The notes beneath the pieces are model-generated. The model made no database searches. It was given only the letters and a program-made list of their open reading frames with translations, and was not told the DNA's origin. A stretch of DNA of 64,000 nt from assembly GCA_023390555.1 (NCBI GenBank), contig JAEWCQ010000043.1:153273-217272 (forward strand), written 5' to 3'. Position numbers and translations under genes: made by a program. Origin of the DNA: Bacillota bacterium (GTDB lineage Bacteria > Bacillota > Clostridia > Lachnospirales > Lachnospiraceae). Below are positions 35,739 to 44,750 of this stretch, piece after piece; the stretch's first letter is position 1; each line of letters starts with the position of its first letter.

Positions 35739-36200
35739 CTATTCACCTGCCTTTTCTTTGTTATTCTTAATCTTATCATATATTTTATATTTTACCGGCA
35801 GATCATTTTCTACAATCAGCTGGCTGGCTTTGCGGCTGTCCGTATTCACCACGATCGGTGCTCTCAGATTCACTGCAATTTCCTCAATATTCGAAGGAAC
35901 CGTAACGGTAACCAGTACGAACAGATTATCTTCTGCAAAATCACCCAGAGGTTTCAGCAGATCATCTTCCACATTCGGATTGTAATCCGGATAGACCGCA
36001 AGAGGATCTAATACAGGAAATGCCAGTTCCGGCTCATCCAGTGACTGAAGCCAGGAAAGAGCCGCCTTATTCTCCGCCTCACTGTCATAGATCAAAGTGA
36101 ACTGTTTTAATTCAGGGAAACCAATCAGTCCCTGTTCAAACGAGATCACCTTATCCTCTTCGATTTCTATTTCCCCAAAAATTCTGGTATTCACCTTCAT
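35739..36200 (-). CDS. fliW: Flagellar assembly factor FliW
   Basis: FliW binds CsrA and relieves its repression of flagellin; free flagellin sequesters FliW, closing a homeostatic loop. The 153 residues show the family pattern: VNTRIFGEIEIEEDKVISFE, GLIGFPELKQFTLIYD, FVLVTVTVPSNIEEIAVNLR, and APIVVNTDSRKASQLIVEND. The length and csrA linkage are typical. Confidence 0.97.
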   Translation of the reverse strand: MKVNTRIFGEIEIEEDKVISFEQGLIGFPELKQFTLIYDSEAENKAALSWLQSLDEPELAFPVLDPLAVYPDYNPNVEDDLLKPLGDFAEDNLFVLVTVTVPSNIEEIAVNLRAPIVVNTDSRKASQLIVENDLPVKYKIYDKIKNNKEKAGE

Positions 36201-36210
36201 GTTTGCCCTC

Positions 36211-37818
36211 CTACAGGTAATCTAATAGCGTCTGTTTCGCCAGCTTGCCGGCAGCCTGAAGAGATGCCTGATATGCCGTATATGCCGATGTATAGTCGAT
36301 GACAATGTCGGATAAATCCTTATCCTCATTGCTGGACTTCAACGCTTTTACGGTCGTCTGCTGGTTTGACATTCTTGTCTTAATGATGTCCAGCCGGTCT
36401 CCCTTGCTTCCGACATCTGTGATTGCAAGATTGACCTCAGACATGTAATTCGAAAAGTCGGTAATTCCATTGCTGAACAGCTTCTGCATATTATCATCCG
36501 CATAATCCATCTGCTTATTCGCAGCATCGAGCCATTCCTGCAGTTTCGCCTGTGAATCATCATCCGAATACTGACTTTCTTTCATCATCGCTGTAATCTT
36601 ATCCACCGTATCATGTGCACTGATCGCTGTTTTTACCGCTGTAATCAGCTCATCCACATCTCTTCCCATCGAAGAGTCAAATACGTTACTTGCCACGGTA
36701 TTGACGTTAATTGTCTGATTCGATGCTACCGTATAATTAATATCTTCCGAAATGAAATTGCCATTTGCATCATAGTTCGTATATTTGATTGGATTCGACG
36801 AATCGGTTGTATCCGTACAATCATAATAATTCTCCGGCTTTAATTCGCCCTCGTCAAATCCTGTTTTATCGTAATTTACCGTAACTGTCGCACTGTTCGA
36901 ATTGATATCCTTTGCGACATTCGTACCGACCAGCAGCTCGCCGGTATCCGAATTGAAGACCACTTCATCGTCTCCCACCGCATAGCCGGAAGCTTCTAAC
37001 TGCGCTGTCGTCTGTGTGGTAACGGTATAGGCAGAAGCAACGGTTGTAGTCGTCTGCGTTCCGCTTGCATCCGTCGTGACAGTCGTCTTAGTGCCTGCCA
37101 TGAGATCCGTTGTAACAGCCGTGGTCGTTCCATCCGATGCAGTGGATGAATAAGAGTAGCTTAATTTGTCCATCTGCGAGATTCCGTCATATGCGAGCCG
37201 GATTCTTTTTAATGTAGTATAAGAAGGGTCATCCGGTGAAGTACCATTGAGCACGGCATCTGCCACATCCTGCTCGGTCGGTGTAGAAATTTCGTTATAG
37301 TAATAGGTCTTCTCCTCCATTGCCGAAGAAGAGATGTACTGACTGATATTATAGGAACTATTCGGAGCTGCCTCCGTAAAGGTCAGTGTTGTATTGGTCT
37401 TATAGCCCGTGAAGACTGTTCTTCCGGCATAATCCGCATTTCCTTCTGCATAAACCTGGTCTGCAAGTGCTTCCAGCTGGCTTAATATGGTATTTCTGTC
37501 ATCCGCAGTCAGTGTATCGGTCGAACCGTTTACACACTGTGTATGAATATCTGTCAATACGGATTTCATATTCGTGAGTGCCGTCTCCGTTACGTCCATC
37601 CAGGACTCCGCATCCGGAATATTCTTCTCATAATACTGAGTGATCTGGCTCAAACTGCTCCGAAGACGCAATGCCCGGATTGCCACAACCGGATCCTCGG
37701 ACGGCCTGCTGATTTTCTTCTGGGAAGACATCTGATTATTCAGTGTATTTACAGTTACTTTGTTACTGTTTATATTCGCCTTCGTATTTGCCGCAATTAT
37801 ATTGTTGGTTATCCGCAT
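36211..37818 (-). CDS. flgL: Flagellar hook-filament junction protein FlgL (HAP3)
   Basis: FlgL joins the hook (through FlgK) to the filament. The N-terminus MRITNNIIAANTKANINSNK and NTLNNQMSSQKKISRPSEDP fit FlgL, as does the late LDIIKTRMSNQQTTVKALKS and the C-terminal DIVIDYTSAYTAYQASLQAA. At 535 residues it is longer than the common 300-residue form because of a large Thr/Ser-rich middle domain (about residues 190-400), probably surface exposed. It lies between the second flgK and fliW. Confidence 0.93.
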   Translation of the reverse strand: MRITNNIIAANTKANINSNKVTVNTLNNQMSSQKKISRPSEDPVVAIRALRLRSSLSQITQYYEKNIPDAESWMDVTETALTNMKSVLTDIHTQCVNGSTDTLTADDRNTILSQLEALADQVYAEGNADYAGRTVFTGYKTNTTLTFTEAAPNSSYNISQYISSSAMEEKTYYYNEISTPTEQDVADAVLNGTSPDDPSYTTLKRIRLAYDGISQMDKLSYSYSSTASDGTTTAVTTDLMAGTKTTVTTDASGTQTTTTVASAYTVTTQTTAQLEASGYAVGDDEVVFNSDTGELLVGTNVAKDINSNSATVTVNYDKTGFDEGELKPENYYDCTDTTDSSNPIKYTNYDANGNFISEDINYTVASNQTINVNTVASNVFDSSMGRDVDELITAVKTAISAHDTVDKITAMMKESQYSDDDSQAKLQEWLDAANKQMDYADDNMQKLFSNGITDFSNYMSEVNLAITDVGSKGDRLDIIKTRMSNQQTTVKALKSSNEDKDLSDIVIDYTSAYTAYQASLQAAGKLAKQTLLDYL

Positions 37819-37832
37819 ATCCTTTTACCTCC

Positions 37833-39746
37833 TTACACACCTGTCTCCGTAATCAGACGATCATACATTTCAGACATTACCTGAATCATTTTTGAGGCCA
37901 GATTGTAGGCATTCTGATATTTCACAAGATCCAGCGCCTCTTCGTCCTGATCCACACCGGATACCGACTGTCGCTGTGTCTCAATGGTCGACTGAATATT
38001 GGTAAAATTAGTATTAAACAACGATGCTTCCTGCGTATCCACGGAAATATCAGAATACAAACACTGCAGGAAATCGTCCGCACCTGCTCCACGGTACATT
38101 GTAGTATCACTCTTTAATTTCAATGTATTTGTAATGATATCGTAGGAATCCGCACCGTTTGTATAATTCGATTTTGTCATTGTCGCAATTCTGCTCGGGT
38201 CCTTGACACTTGCACTTGCAACCCCAAAATTTGCAGCAGTCAGCTGATAATAGGAATCAGAAGTGGAAGATACAGAACTGTCATCAAAATCATATTCCGA
38301 ACCGGATGCACTGTTATTTGCAATAAAAAATGCACCCATGGCATTGCCGTTCAAATCTACACCAGGGTCATCCTCCGTTCCCTCCTGCAAATCATTGAAC
38401 GCCTTTGCAAATACACGGATAAACTCACTCATCTGGGCCATATAGTACGGAATTCCCATTGCATCAATACTGCTTCCGATACTTGCCGACTGTCCGGCCA
38501 GTTTGCCCTTTTCAACGGTATTCAGTTCTTTTTCCAACGTATAGGTATAGCTGTAGGTATACGTTGCATTCCCGTCTGCATCCAGCACCGGATCACCATT
38601 GCTGTCTACAACCGCCTCTTTATTCATTGTAAAACCGGAATAATTGTAATTGGTACCCTGAATCGTCAGGATTCCTTCACTTGCAATATTCAGTTTTGTA
38701 ACATCCGTTATCGATGGATCGTTAATGGTTATGGTAGAAACGGTTTTTCCATTTACCGTTGTTGTGCCGAACGCACTGCTTCCCGTAGCGACTGTTCCGG
38801 TAAAATTGGATTTGTTATTGCCGTCCCGTATCTCAAAAAGAGCCCGCAGAGAACCGGATGTGGCAGACCCTGTCGGGTTAAAGGATACGCCGGTTTCTTT
38901 CCAGCTCAGATCGTACAAACCGTCCGCATCTGTCTGGTTTACTTTATTCTCTCTTGCGGTATACGCCAGCTCATGATATTCATACGTGTCAACCAGTGTC
39001 TGTCCGTTTATCTTAATCCGATAGGTCGTTGCACCGGTACTTGTATTCGGATCATTGCTGTTTGTTACCTCATTTTCCTCTACTTCCACCGGAACGATTT
39101 TTGAAAGCTGATCTACCAGAAGTGCACGCTGGTCCCGAAGCTCATTTGCATAGCTGCCCTGAATCTCAATCGCATTGATCTGTTTGTTCAAAAGTGCTAT
39201 TTTCTGCGCCGTTGCGTTCAGCTCATCCACCGTTGATTTGATTTCGTTATTTACATCTGACTGCATCTGTGTCAGCTGCGTTGAAACGCTGTTAAAATAA
39301 TTCGTCAGATTCTGAGCCCCACTGATAAACTGATTTCTCGCACTGGTATCAGAAGCGCTGTTCTTCAATGTCTCGAGATTGTTGAAAAAAGTATCCAAAA
39401 TGGAGGAAAAACCGGTGGAGGTATCATCATCTGTATAAATTTCTTCAATCTGCTCCATGTAATATAGCTTTTTCTCATATAAGCCTACACTGGACTGGTT
39501 TCTCCAATACTTTGTATCGTAATAGGAATCACGAACCTGCTTGATGGAAGTCACATTTACACCAGTTCCAGCCGTTCCGTATTTTGCGTTGACGCGGATA
39601 GAATCAGAGGCCGAAAGATTCGCCACCTGCCTGCTGTAGCCGGCCGTATTTACATTGGAAATATTATTTGCCGTTGTATTCACCGATGCCTGAAATGCAG
39701 CAAGCGCAGATGCGGATATATTCAGTCCAAAAAAAGTTGATGCCAT
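37833..39746 (-). CDS. flgK: Flagellar hook-associated protein FlgK (HAP1), paralogue 2
   Basis: 637 residues. The N-terminus holds the FlgK/axial-protein signature ASVNTTANNISNVNTAGYSR with GTGVNVTSIKQVRDSYYDTK, then the helical segment ETLKNSASDTSARNQFI and LNKQINAIEIQGSYANELRD. The C-terminus (SGVDQDEEALDLVKYQNAYN; ASKMIQVMSEMYDRLITE) is canonical. It follows another flgK at 39761 by 14 bases and shares its architecture but has a longer, beta-rich middle. Two tandem FlgKs could make the two rings of the junction or serve alternative filaments. Confidence 0.94.
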   Translation of the reverse strand: MASTFFGLNISASALAAFQASVNTTANNISNVNTAGYSRQVANLSASDSIRVNAKYGTAGTGVNVTSIKQVRDSYYDTKYWRNQSSVGLYEKKLYYMEQIEEIYTDDDTSTGFSSILDTFFNNLETLKNSASDTSARNQFISGAQNLTNYFNSVSTQLTQMQSDVNNEIKSTVDELNATAQKIALLNKQINAIEIQGSYANELRDQRALLVDQLSKIVPVEVEENEVTNSNDPNTSTGATTYRIKINGQTLVDTYEYHELAYTARENKVNQTDADGLYDLSWKETGVSFNPTGSATSGSLRALFEIRDGNNKSNFTGTVATGSSAFGTTTVNGKTVSTITINDPSITDVTKLNIASEGILTIQGTNYNYSGFTMNKEAVVDSNGDPVLDADGNATYTYSYTYTLEKELNTVEKGKLAGQSASIGSSIDAMGIPYYMAQMSEFIRVFAKAFNDLQEGTEDDPGVDLNGNAMGAFFIANNSASGSEYDFDDSSVSSTSDSYYQLTAANFGVASASVKDPSRIATMTKSNYTNGADSYDIITNTLKLKSDTTMYRGAGADDFLQCLYSDISVDTQEASLFNTNFTNIQSTIETQRQSVSGVDQDEEALDLVKYQNAYNLASKMIQVMSEMYDRLITETGV

Positions 39747-39760
39747 AGCTTTCCTCCTTT

Positions 39761-41485
39761 CTAAGCTCCAAGTGAATTAATCAGTGTTTCCATCATTTCA
39801 CTCACCACGTTGATGTAACGACTTGCAGCATTATATGCATTCTGGTATTTGATCATATTGGTCAGTTCCTCATCGGAGGAGACGCCGGTGATCTGCTGCC
39901 GCTGGTTATTGATGGCCGTAGCAGTTCCCTCTAATGTGGTAGCGGTAGTCTCATATACAGAACCGGCAGTTCCAAGTTCTCCGATCATCTGCGAGTAATA
40001 CTCCGCAAAGGTACAGGTTCCGGTACTGTTCGGGCTTAAGGTCATCGCACTGTTTGACCACACATCAGAGAGTGCCTGCCCAAGACTGTAATCCACTTCT
40101 CCGCTCTGTGTCTTGTATGCAAGAAGTGAGGTTTCCTCCATAATATCTGCATTAACGCTGAGGCTCTTTGTGGTATACATCTTTGATGTATCCGTAGTGT
40201 CTTCTGTGTTGTATACATAATAGGTCTTGCCGTCATCGCCTGTCACGGTAGTATAACGTTCACAACCGGTTCTGGTAAACAGTTCTGCCGGAGGTATTTT
40301 CCCGTCACTTCCAACAGAGCAGTTTTCGGAATCCAGAATCAGCGTCCCTGCCGGATAGGACACGGCATTGCCGTTTTCATCTGTTCCGGTGATTGCCGAA
40401 GCGGATGCCACATTCGGGCAGATTGTGTCATTAATTGCAGTCACAATTGAGTGAATCAACTGATCCAGCTGTGCCTCTGCCGTCAGCATGACCGACATGC
40501 CGGTCGAATCATTATAATCATCTGCAGACATTCCTTCGATATCCGTATAGTCTGCATAAGAATTGCCACGCTGCATGACAAGCGCTTTTAATTCTCCGAT
40601 GTCCGTATTCGTCTCGGACGATATATCTACATCATAATTAAATACTGCAGAATACTGTCCCTTACTCGTATCGGACATTTGCGGCCAGTATGGCGTAATA
40701 AATCCTGTGACTTTATCGACCTGTTTTCCCATCTCATACACATGGGTCTCATCGACAAAGTCCACCCCTTCCAATTTAACCTTAACGGTTCCGTCGGATA
40801 GTTCCTTATAGGAAATATTTGCCAGTGAAGAAAGCTGATCCAGTGCATTATCCCGCTCGTCCCGCAGACTCATAGCCGTTTCTACACCGCCGGCTTCTAT
40901 CTTGGCAATCTGCTGATTTAAACTATAAATCGTGTTTCCAAGTTGATTGATCTGGTCAATGTCATCGGAAATCTGTGTATTGATATTTTTCTGGTAACTT
41001 TGTAAGCTGGAATATACGGATTGTGAACGACTGATAAACAGAGTTGCCTTCTGCATGATCAGATTCTGATTCGCGGAATCGGATGGGTCTTTGGCAAATT
41101 CCTGAAATGCGGTCCAGAAGTCCTCCAGATTGCTCTGAAATGCTTCTCCTTCCATTTCCTGATAGTACGTTTCCACTTCACTTGTAGTGGAGTAGCACGC
41201 AGCATAAAATGCCTGCCGTCCTGATTCGGCACGATAAGATTTGTCTAAAAAATAATCCCTCGTATGTACCACATCCGCTATTGTCACGCCAAATCCTGAC
41301 TGTTGATTGCTGATAGCTGCAGTGGTATTGAAGGTTGTATAACTTAAATCGCCAAATAATACCTGCTGGCGTACATAGCCAGTTGTATTTACATTGGCAA
41401 GGTTATTTGCTGTTGTATTGAGTGCAGTCTGACTGCTCTTAAGCCCGGATGCGCCAACATACAAACTTCCCATTCCATTTGCCAT
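39761..41485 (-). CDS. flgK: Flagellar hook-associated protein FlgK (HAP1), paralogue 1
   Basis: 574 residues: GSLYVGASGLKSSQTALNTT and ANNLANVNTTGYVRQQVLFG at the N-terminus, HTRDYFLDKSYRAESGRQAF, INQLGNTIYSLNQQIAKIEA, and the C-terminal GVSSDEELTNMIKYQNAYN plus NVVSEMMETLINSLGA. FlgK is the first hook-filament junction protein. It follows flgN, its export chaperone, in the usual order; the next gene is a second flgK. Confidence 0.94.
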   Translation of the reverse strand: MANGMGSLYVGASGLKSSQTALNTTANNLANVNTTGYVRQQVLFGDLSYTTFNTTAAISNQQSGFGVTIADVVHTRDYFLDKSYRAESGRQAFYAACYSTTSEVETYYQEMEGEAFQSNLEDFWTAFQEFAKDPSDSANQNLIMQKATLFISRSQSVYSSLQSYQKNINTQISDDIDQINQLGNTIYSLNQQIAKIEAGGVETAMSLRDERDNALDQLSSLANISYKELSDGTVKVKLEGVDFVDETHVYEMGKQVDKVTGFITPYWPQMSDTSKGQYSAVFNYDVDISSETNTDIGELKALVMQRGNSYADYTDIEGMSADDYNDSTGMSVMLTAEAQLDQLIHSIVTAINDTICPNVASASAITGTDENGNAVSYPAGTLILDSENCSVGSDGKIPPAELFTRTGCERYTTVTGDDGKTYYVYNTEDTTDTSKMYTTKSLSVNADIMEETSLLAYKTQSGEVDYSLGQALSDVWSNSAMTLSPNSTGTCTFAEYYSQMIGELGTAGSVYETTATTLEGTATAINNQRQQITGVSSDEELTNMIKYQNAYNAASRYINVVSEMMETLINSLGA

Positions 41486-41512
41486 GATACATAATCCTCC
41501 TGTCCTGTTTTT

Positions 41513-42025
41513 TTACTGTTTTGCATCGAAGCCGCCGGTCCCAAGCAGATCCCCCGTATTATAAGCGGACCTGTTGTAATTGGCTGTTTCGGGTGCCTGT
41601 CGCAGACTTTTGAACAAGTTCAGATCGAATTCCACCATCTCAAGCGCATTTTTCAGCAGCACCTGATTCTGTTGGTTCCACTGTATCATTTCATCCAGCG
41701 TTGCACGCAATCTCGTTCGGAATTCCAGAAGTTTTTTCTGTTCTTGAGGCTGTTTTTCCAGGATTTCTATCATTTTATCAACGGTCAGCTCTTCGCGATT
41801 TCTGCCGAGCACCACCGCCATGTCTGCAAGAACTCCGGTACGCTTCAGTTCAAGGTTGTGCAGAATATCTGCAACCATCTGCTCCTGATCGGTAATTTTT
41901 TCCAGTTCAGTAATATTCGCATCAATGATAACCCGTCTTTTTCTCTCCGACAGACCTATCAGTTCGCGGTATTCTTTTTCCTCGCTCTCTAAAATTCCAA
42001 GCAGATCATCCATCAAACTTGCCAC
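41513..42025 (-). CDS. flgN: Flagellar export chaperone FlgN
   Basis: 170 residues, helical. It begins ASLMDDLLGILESEEKEYRE, followed by LIGLSERKRRVIIDANITEL and EKITDQEQMVADILHNLELK, the FlgN pattern, and later LLEFRTRLRATLDEMIQWNQ. FlgN escorts FlgK and FlgL to the export gate. Located between flgM and flgK, as in Bacillus. Confidence 0.93.
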   Translation of the reverse strand: MASLMDDLLGILESEEKEYRELIGLSERKRRVIIDANITELEKITDQEQMVADILHNLELKRTGVLADMAVVLGRNREELTVDKMIEILEKQPQEQKKLLEFRTRLRATLDEMIQWNQQNQVLLKNALEMVEFDLNLFKSLRQAPETANYNRSAYNTGDLLGTGGFDAKQ

Positions 42026-42041
42026 GGTTCATCCTCATTTC

Positions 42042-42323
42042 CTATAATTGTGCTGTGCGGTACTTTTCCAGTAATTTATTTGCAAAATCTCCGGAATCTA
42101 CACTGTAATCTCCCGACTGGACACTTGATTTAAGCTCTGAAACTTTATCTTCCCTGATGTCCGAAGCTTCTGCGACTGCCTGTTTTGCGATCTGGAAGTC
42201 ATGTCCAAACGATGATATCTGTACTTCATCCCTTGCCTGACTCACTCCATATGTGCTCTGGGTCTTGGCTGCTTTATTTGTCTGGTACATGGCCGCCACC
42301 TGATTGTAAGCTTCTATACGCAT
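42042..42323 (-). CDS. flgM: Anti-sigma-28 factor FlgM
   Basis: 93 residues. The N-terminal half is disordered-looking (AYNQVAAMYQTNKAAKTQST), and the C-terminal half carries the sigma-binding region: RDEVQISSFGHDFQIAKQAV, REDKVSELKSSVQSGDYSVD, and SGDFANKLLEKYRTAQL. FlgM holds sigma-28 inactive until it is exported through the finished hook. It is transcribed from a sigma-28 promoter (42380-42406), so it is under autogenous control, and it opens the late flagellar operon. Confidence 0.95.
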   Translation of the reverse strand: MRIEAYNQVAAMYQTNKAAKTQSTYGVSQARDEVQISSFGHDFQIAKQAVAEASDIREDKVSELKSSVQSGDYSVDSGDFANKLLEKYRTAQL

Positions 42324-42379
42324 AACGGCATCTCCTTTCTTCCTTGAAATATAAGCTATTTTCTAGCGTTCTAAATTAT

Positions 42380-42406
42380 TTATCGGATGTTTCCCAGCAA
42401 ACCTTA
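42380..42406 (-). promoter_or_regulatory. Sigma-28 promoter of the flgM operon
   Basis: On the minus strand TAAGGTTT (42399-42406), 11-base spacer, TCCGATAA (42380-42387), close to TAAAGTTT-N11-GCCGATAA. The leader to flgM is about 50 bases. Drives flgM-flgN-flgK-flgK-flgL and perhaps the genes to fliS. Confidence 0.9.
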
Positions 42407-42495
42407 GCGCTTTTTTGAAGTTTTTCCTAGAATTTAATAAATTCCGTATTCCGGCCGCCTCGTTAAAATCTATCGGCATGATGTCGGAAACAGAA

Positions 42496-42524
42496 TTGTG
42501 AAGCGGATTAAAATACAATATAAT
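42496..42524 (+). promoter_or_regulatory. Promoter of the XRE regulator gene
   Basis: TTGTGA (42496-42501), 17-base spacer, TATAAT (42519-42524). The ~130-base leader contains an inverted repeat ACGGTTGC / GCAACTGT (about 42593-42615) that could be an operator or RNA hairpin. Confidence 0.65.
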
Positions 42525-42661
42525 GAGAATTAGATACCGATCAAATGTCCTATTTTACACAGTGCAACTGCCGGTTGACAAAAAACCATGTACGGTTGCT
42601 GGCATTGCAACTGTCATTTCTGATACGATTGCATTACCAGAAAAAGAAAGGAGTTTTGTTC

Positions 42662-43276
42662 ATGAATATTGCAGACAGAATACAGAATTTACGTAAGGTA
42701 AGAGGTATCTCCCAGGAAGAACTTGCCGATCAGGTGGGCGTCTCCCGCCAGGCCGTATCCAAATGGGAAAGCGAGCAGAGCGTCCCGGACATTGATAAGA
42801 TTCTTCTTATGAGTGAATATTTTGACGTCACAACCGACTACATCCTCAAAGGAATCGAAACCCGGGCAAGTGACAAGAGGAAGGGGGAAAATGCGGGGAT
42901 CTGCATGATCGTAGCTACAATGCTGAATTTTATCGGCCTCATCATCTCCTGTGCCATATGGTATGAAAAACAGCTGCCCATGGCACTTGTGATCGGTCTG
43001 GTTTTTATGGCACTGGGCTGCATGGTCTTTGGTATCGGACTGGCAGATTCCACACCGGAGTCAGTGAAACAAGCAAAGCGCAGCTTCTGGACCTTTAACA
43101 TTTGGTTTTTGTGCTTCCTGCCGCTTTCCTTCCTTTATAATCTGCTTTTCACAGGTGCGACGGCACCTTACCCGCTGCTGCGAGATCCGGTCATTGCATT
43201 TCCAATCTTCTGGCTGGTCTATATAGGCATATGCCTCGGTGTAATTTTATTTGCGGTCTCCAAAAGAAACAAGTGA
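42662..43276 (+). CDS. Membrane-anchored XRE-family transcriptional regulator
   Basis: 204 residues from the ATG at 42662, after AAAGGAG. Residues 1-60 are a Cro/C1-type helix-turn-helix: MNIADRIQNLRKVRGISQEE, LADQVGVSRQAVSKWESEQS, VPDIDKILLMSEYFDVTTDY. From residue ~80 there are four hydrophobic segments (ICMIVATMLNFIGLIISCAI; MALVIGLVFMALGCMVFGIG; FNIWFLCFLPLSFLYNLLF; FPIFWLVYIGICLGVILFAV). Such one-piece regulators are common in Clostridia; they are thought to sense the membrane or a ligand in it. No target gene is apparent; it stands alone next to the flagellar block. Confidence 0.88.
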   Translation: MNIADRIQNLRKVRGISQEELADQVGVSRQAVSKWESEQSVPDIDKILLMSEYFDVTTDYILKGIETRASDKRKGENAGICMIVATMLNFIGLIISCAIWYEKQLPMALVIGLVFMALGCMVFGIGLADSTPESVKQAKRSFWTFNIWFLCFLPLSFLYNLLFTGATAPYPLLRDPVIAFPIFWLVYIGICLGVILFAVSKRNK

Positions 43277-43333
43277 ACGAAGAACCTCCCCCCGTTATGC
43301 TTTAAATATGATTCTTAGAGATTCTTTCCATAT

Positions 43334-43378
43334 GGATGAGCCATACACGTTCCTCCGAACCATGTATACGGCTCATCC
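43334..43378. terminator. Long hairpin after the XRE gene, likely terminator
   Basis: GGATGAGCC pairs with GGCTCATCC, and the stem continues imperfectly inward (ATACACG / CATGTATAC) around a short loop. A T-rich stretch follows on the plus strand. It probably ends the XRE transcript. Confidence 0.6.
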
Positions 43379-43426
43379 TGTTTCTTCTCGCATCTGCACG
43401 CTTCTACCACTGCTTTTTATAGGTTT

Positions 43427-43528
43427 TCACACAGGAAGTGCTTTCGGAACACTGGCCACAAGATAACCGGCAGTCTTGTCTTTGTCACTGAAAAGCCAGA
43501 TATGGTCATTGATCTTACCTATTTTCAT
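43427..43528 (-). pseudogene. N-terminal remnant of an MBL-fold metallo-hydrolase
   Basis: A 33-codon minus-strand frame begins MKIGKINDHIWLFSDKDKT and continues AGYLVASVPKALPV before a stop. Clostridial metallo-beta-lactamase-fold hydrolases start with this kind of 'I.DHI.LF....TGYLV.G..KALLID' strand pair. The rest of the enzyme, including HxHxDH, is absent. It is probably a decayed gene in the 306-base spacer between the XRE gene and azlD. Short length limits certainty. Confidence 0.4.
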
Positions 43529-43582
43529 TCTCTGAGATATGTTAATCTCTTTGCGCATATTTTGGCTTTACCAGTTTCTTTT

Positions 43583-43906
43583 TCACAGTATCTGCAGTAA
43601 AATCATATAGCACAGTGTTCCCGTAAGGATACTGAGCAGCGTGTTATGTTTCCACTTATAGCTTATGGCAACCAGTACCACTGCCGTTATTTTCGGAAAT
43701 CCTATTCTGATAGAATCATCCCCCATGTCTTTTAAACAATATACAATCAAAACGGCCATAATTGCTGACGGCAGAATTTTACCCAGCCGCTCCAGTCGCT
43801 TTGGCATCTTTTTTTCACCCCGGAACGCAAGGAACGGCAGGGCCCGGAGTAAAAACGTAATACCCGCAGATATGCCGATCGCTGCAATCGTCATAGATGT
43901 TCTCAC
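43583..43906 (-). CDS. azlD: Branched-chain amino acid transport protein AzlD
   Basis: 107 residues, hydrophobic, with about four membrane helices (SMTIAAIGISAGITFLLRAL; GKILPSAIMAVLIVYCLKDM; ITAVVLVAISYKWKHNTLLS; ILTGTLCYMILLQIL). The LRALPFLAFR stretch is typical of AzlD, the small partner of AzlC in an amino-acid exporter. It overlaps azlC by four bases (ATGA-type), showing coupled translation. Confidence 0.92.
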   Translation of the reverse strand: MRTSMTIAAIGISAGITFLLRALPFLAFRGEKKMPKRLERLGKILPSAIMAVLIVYCLKDMGDDSIRIGFPKITAVVLVAISYKWKHNTLLSILTGTLCYMILLQIL

Positions 43907-44580
43907 GCTTCTGCCCCCTTTTTTTCAATCATCAGCAGACCTGATGTCAGAATCAATGCCGGAAGCATGAAATTACTTTGACCGAACAGGAACAGGCATA
44001 CCACCGAAATGATAATTCCCAGGATTGCAGGTACATGATCATCCGCCTTTTCCCACTGGTCAATAAAAATAATGACAAACAGGGCCGTCATGCAAAAATC
44101 AATCCCTTTCAGTTCAAAAGGGAGCAATTGTCCAAGAATCCCTCCTGCAACAGCTCCAAACATCCAATAACAGCGGCTCAGCAATGCTACCCCGAACATC
44201 ATGTCATGTTTCTGCTCTTTGGGCATGTCCAGCGTACAATTTACCGCATAGGTTTCATCTGTCATGGTATGAATCATATAGAACTTTCTTTTCCGCATTT
44301 CTTTAAAATCTTCCACAAATGTCAGACTGTAAAAAGTCTGCCTGCTATTCAGCAGAAGTGCCGTCAATCCAATTGTAACGAGCGATGCTCCACCGCTCAA
44401 AAATGTAATCAGCAAAAACTGGAACGCTCCCGTATACACTGTCATGCTGACAAGCAGCGAAACATACCAGTGAAATCCGTTTTCCTCCATCATGATTCCA
44501 TACGCCATGCTGACAAAAAAGTAACTGCACAAAATAGGCAGTGACTTTACAAAAGCCTGTTTCATATGTTCTCTTTTCAT
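43903..44580 (-). CDS. azlC: Branched-chain amino acid permease AzlC
   Basis: 225 residues with five to six membrane segments. Typical AzlC landmarks are SYFFVSMAYGIMM, YTGAFQFLLITFLSGGAS, LLLNSRQTFYSLTF and MTDETYAVNC. With AzlD it forms an inner-membrane exporter, in E. coli and Bacillus for valine, leucine and azaleucine. The start at 44580 follows an AGGA site; a second Met five codons on is possible. It has its own strong promoter at 44621-44649. Confidence 0.93.
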   Translation of the reverse strand: MKREHMKQAFVKSLPILCSYFFVSMAYGIMMEENGFHWYVSLLVSMTVYTGAFQFLLITFLSGGASLVTIGLTALLLNSRQTFYSLTFVEDFKEMRKRKFYMIHTMTDETYAVNCTLDMPKEQKHDMMFGVALLSRCYWMFGAVAGGILGQLLPFELKGIDFCMTALFVIIFIDQWEKADDHVPAILGIIISVVCLFLFGQSNFMLPALILTSGLLMIEKKGAEA

Positions 44581-44620
44581 TTCATTGTTTTCCTATCTAT
44601 TTAATATGCTTTATGAGGAT

Positions 44621-44649
44621 ATTATACCTGCTTAGCTGCCCTCAGTCAA
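44621..44649 (-). promoter_or_regulatory. Sigma-A promoter of azlC-azlD
   Basis: On the minus strand TTGACT (44644-44649), 17-base spacer, perfect TATAAT (44621-44626). The terminator of the upstream gene ends ten bases before the -35. Confidence 0.88.
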
Positions 44650-44658
44650 ACACAAAAC

Positions 44659-44690
44659 AAGCTCACGAAGTCCGACTCCTTCGAAAGCTT
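44659..44690. terminator. Intrinsic terminator after the cation diffusion facilitator gene
   Basis: On the minus strand AAGCT..CGAAG pairs with CTTCG..AGCTT (a two-base internal mismatch) over an eight-base loop, followed by GTTTTGTGTTT. On the plus strand it is also followed by a T run. Confidence 0.65.
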
Positions 44691-44750
44691 ATTTTTCATA
44701 TCTATCTCATTTGCATCTTCCCGAAATCGTAATTCGGTACAAATCAAAAA

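Noticed and set aside
42460..42480. GCCGATAG on the minus strand upstream of flgM, resembling a second sigma-28 promoter
   Set aside because: No -35 TAAA at 14-16 bases, and a much better site exists at 42380-42406.
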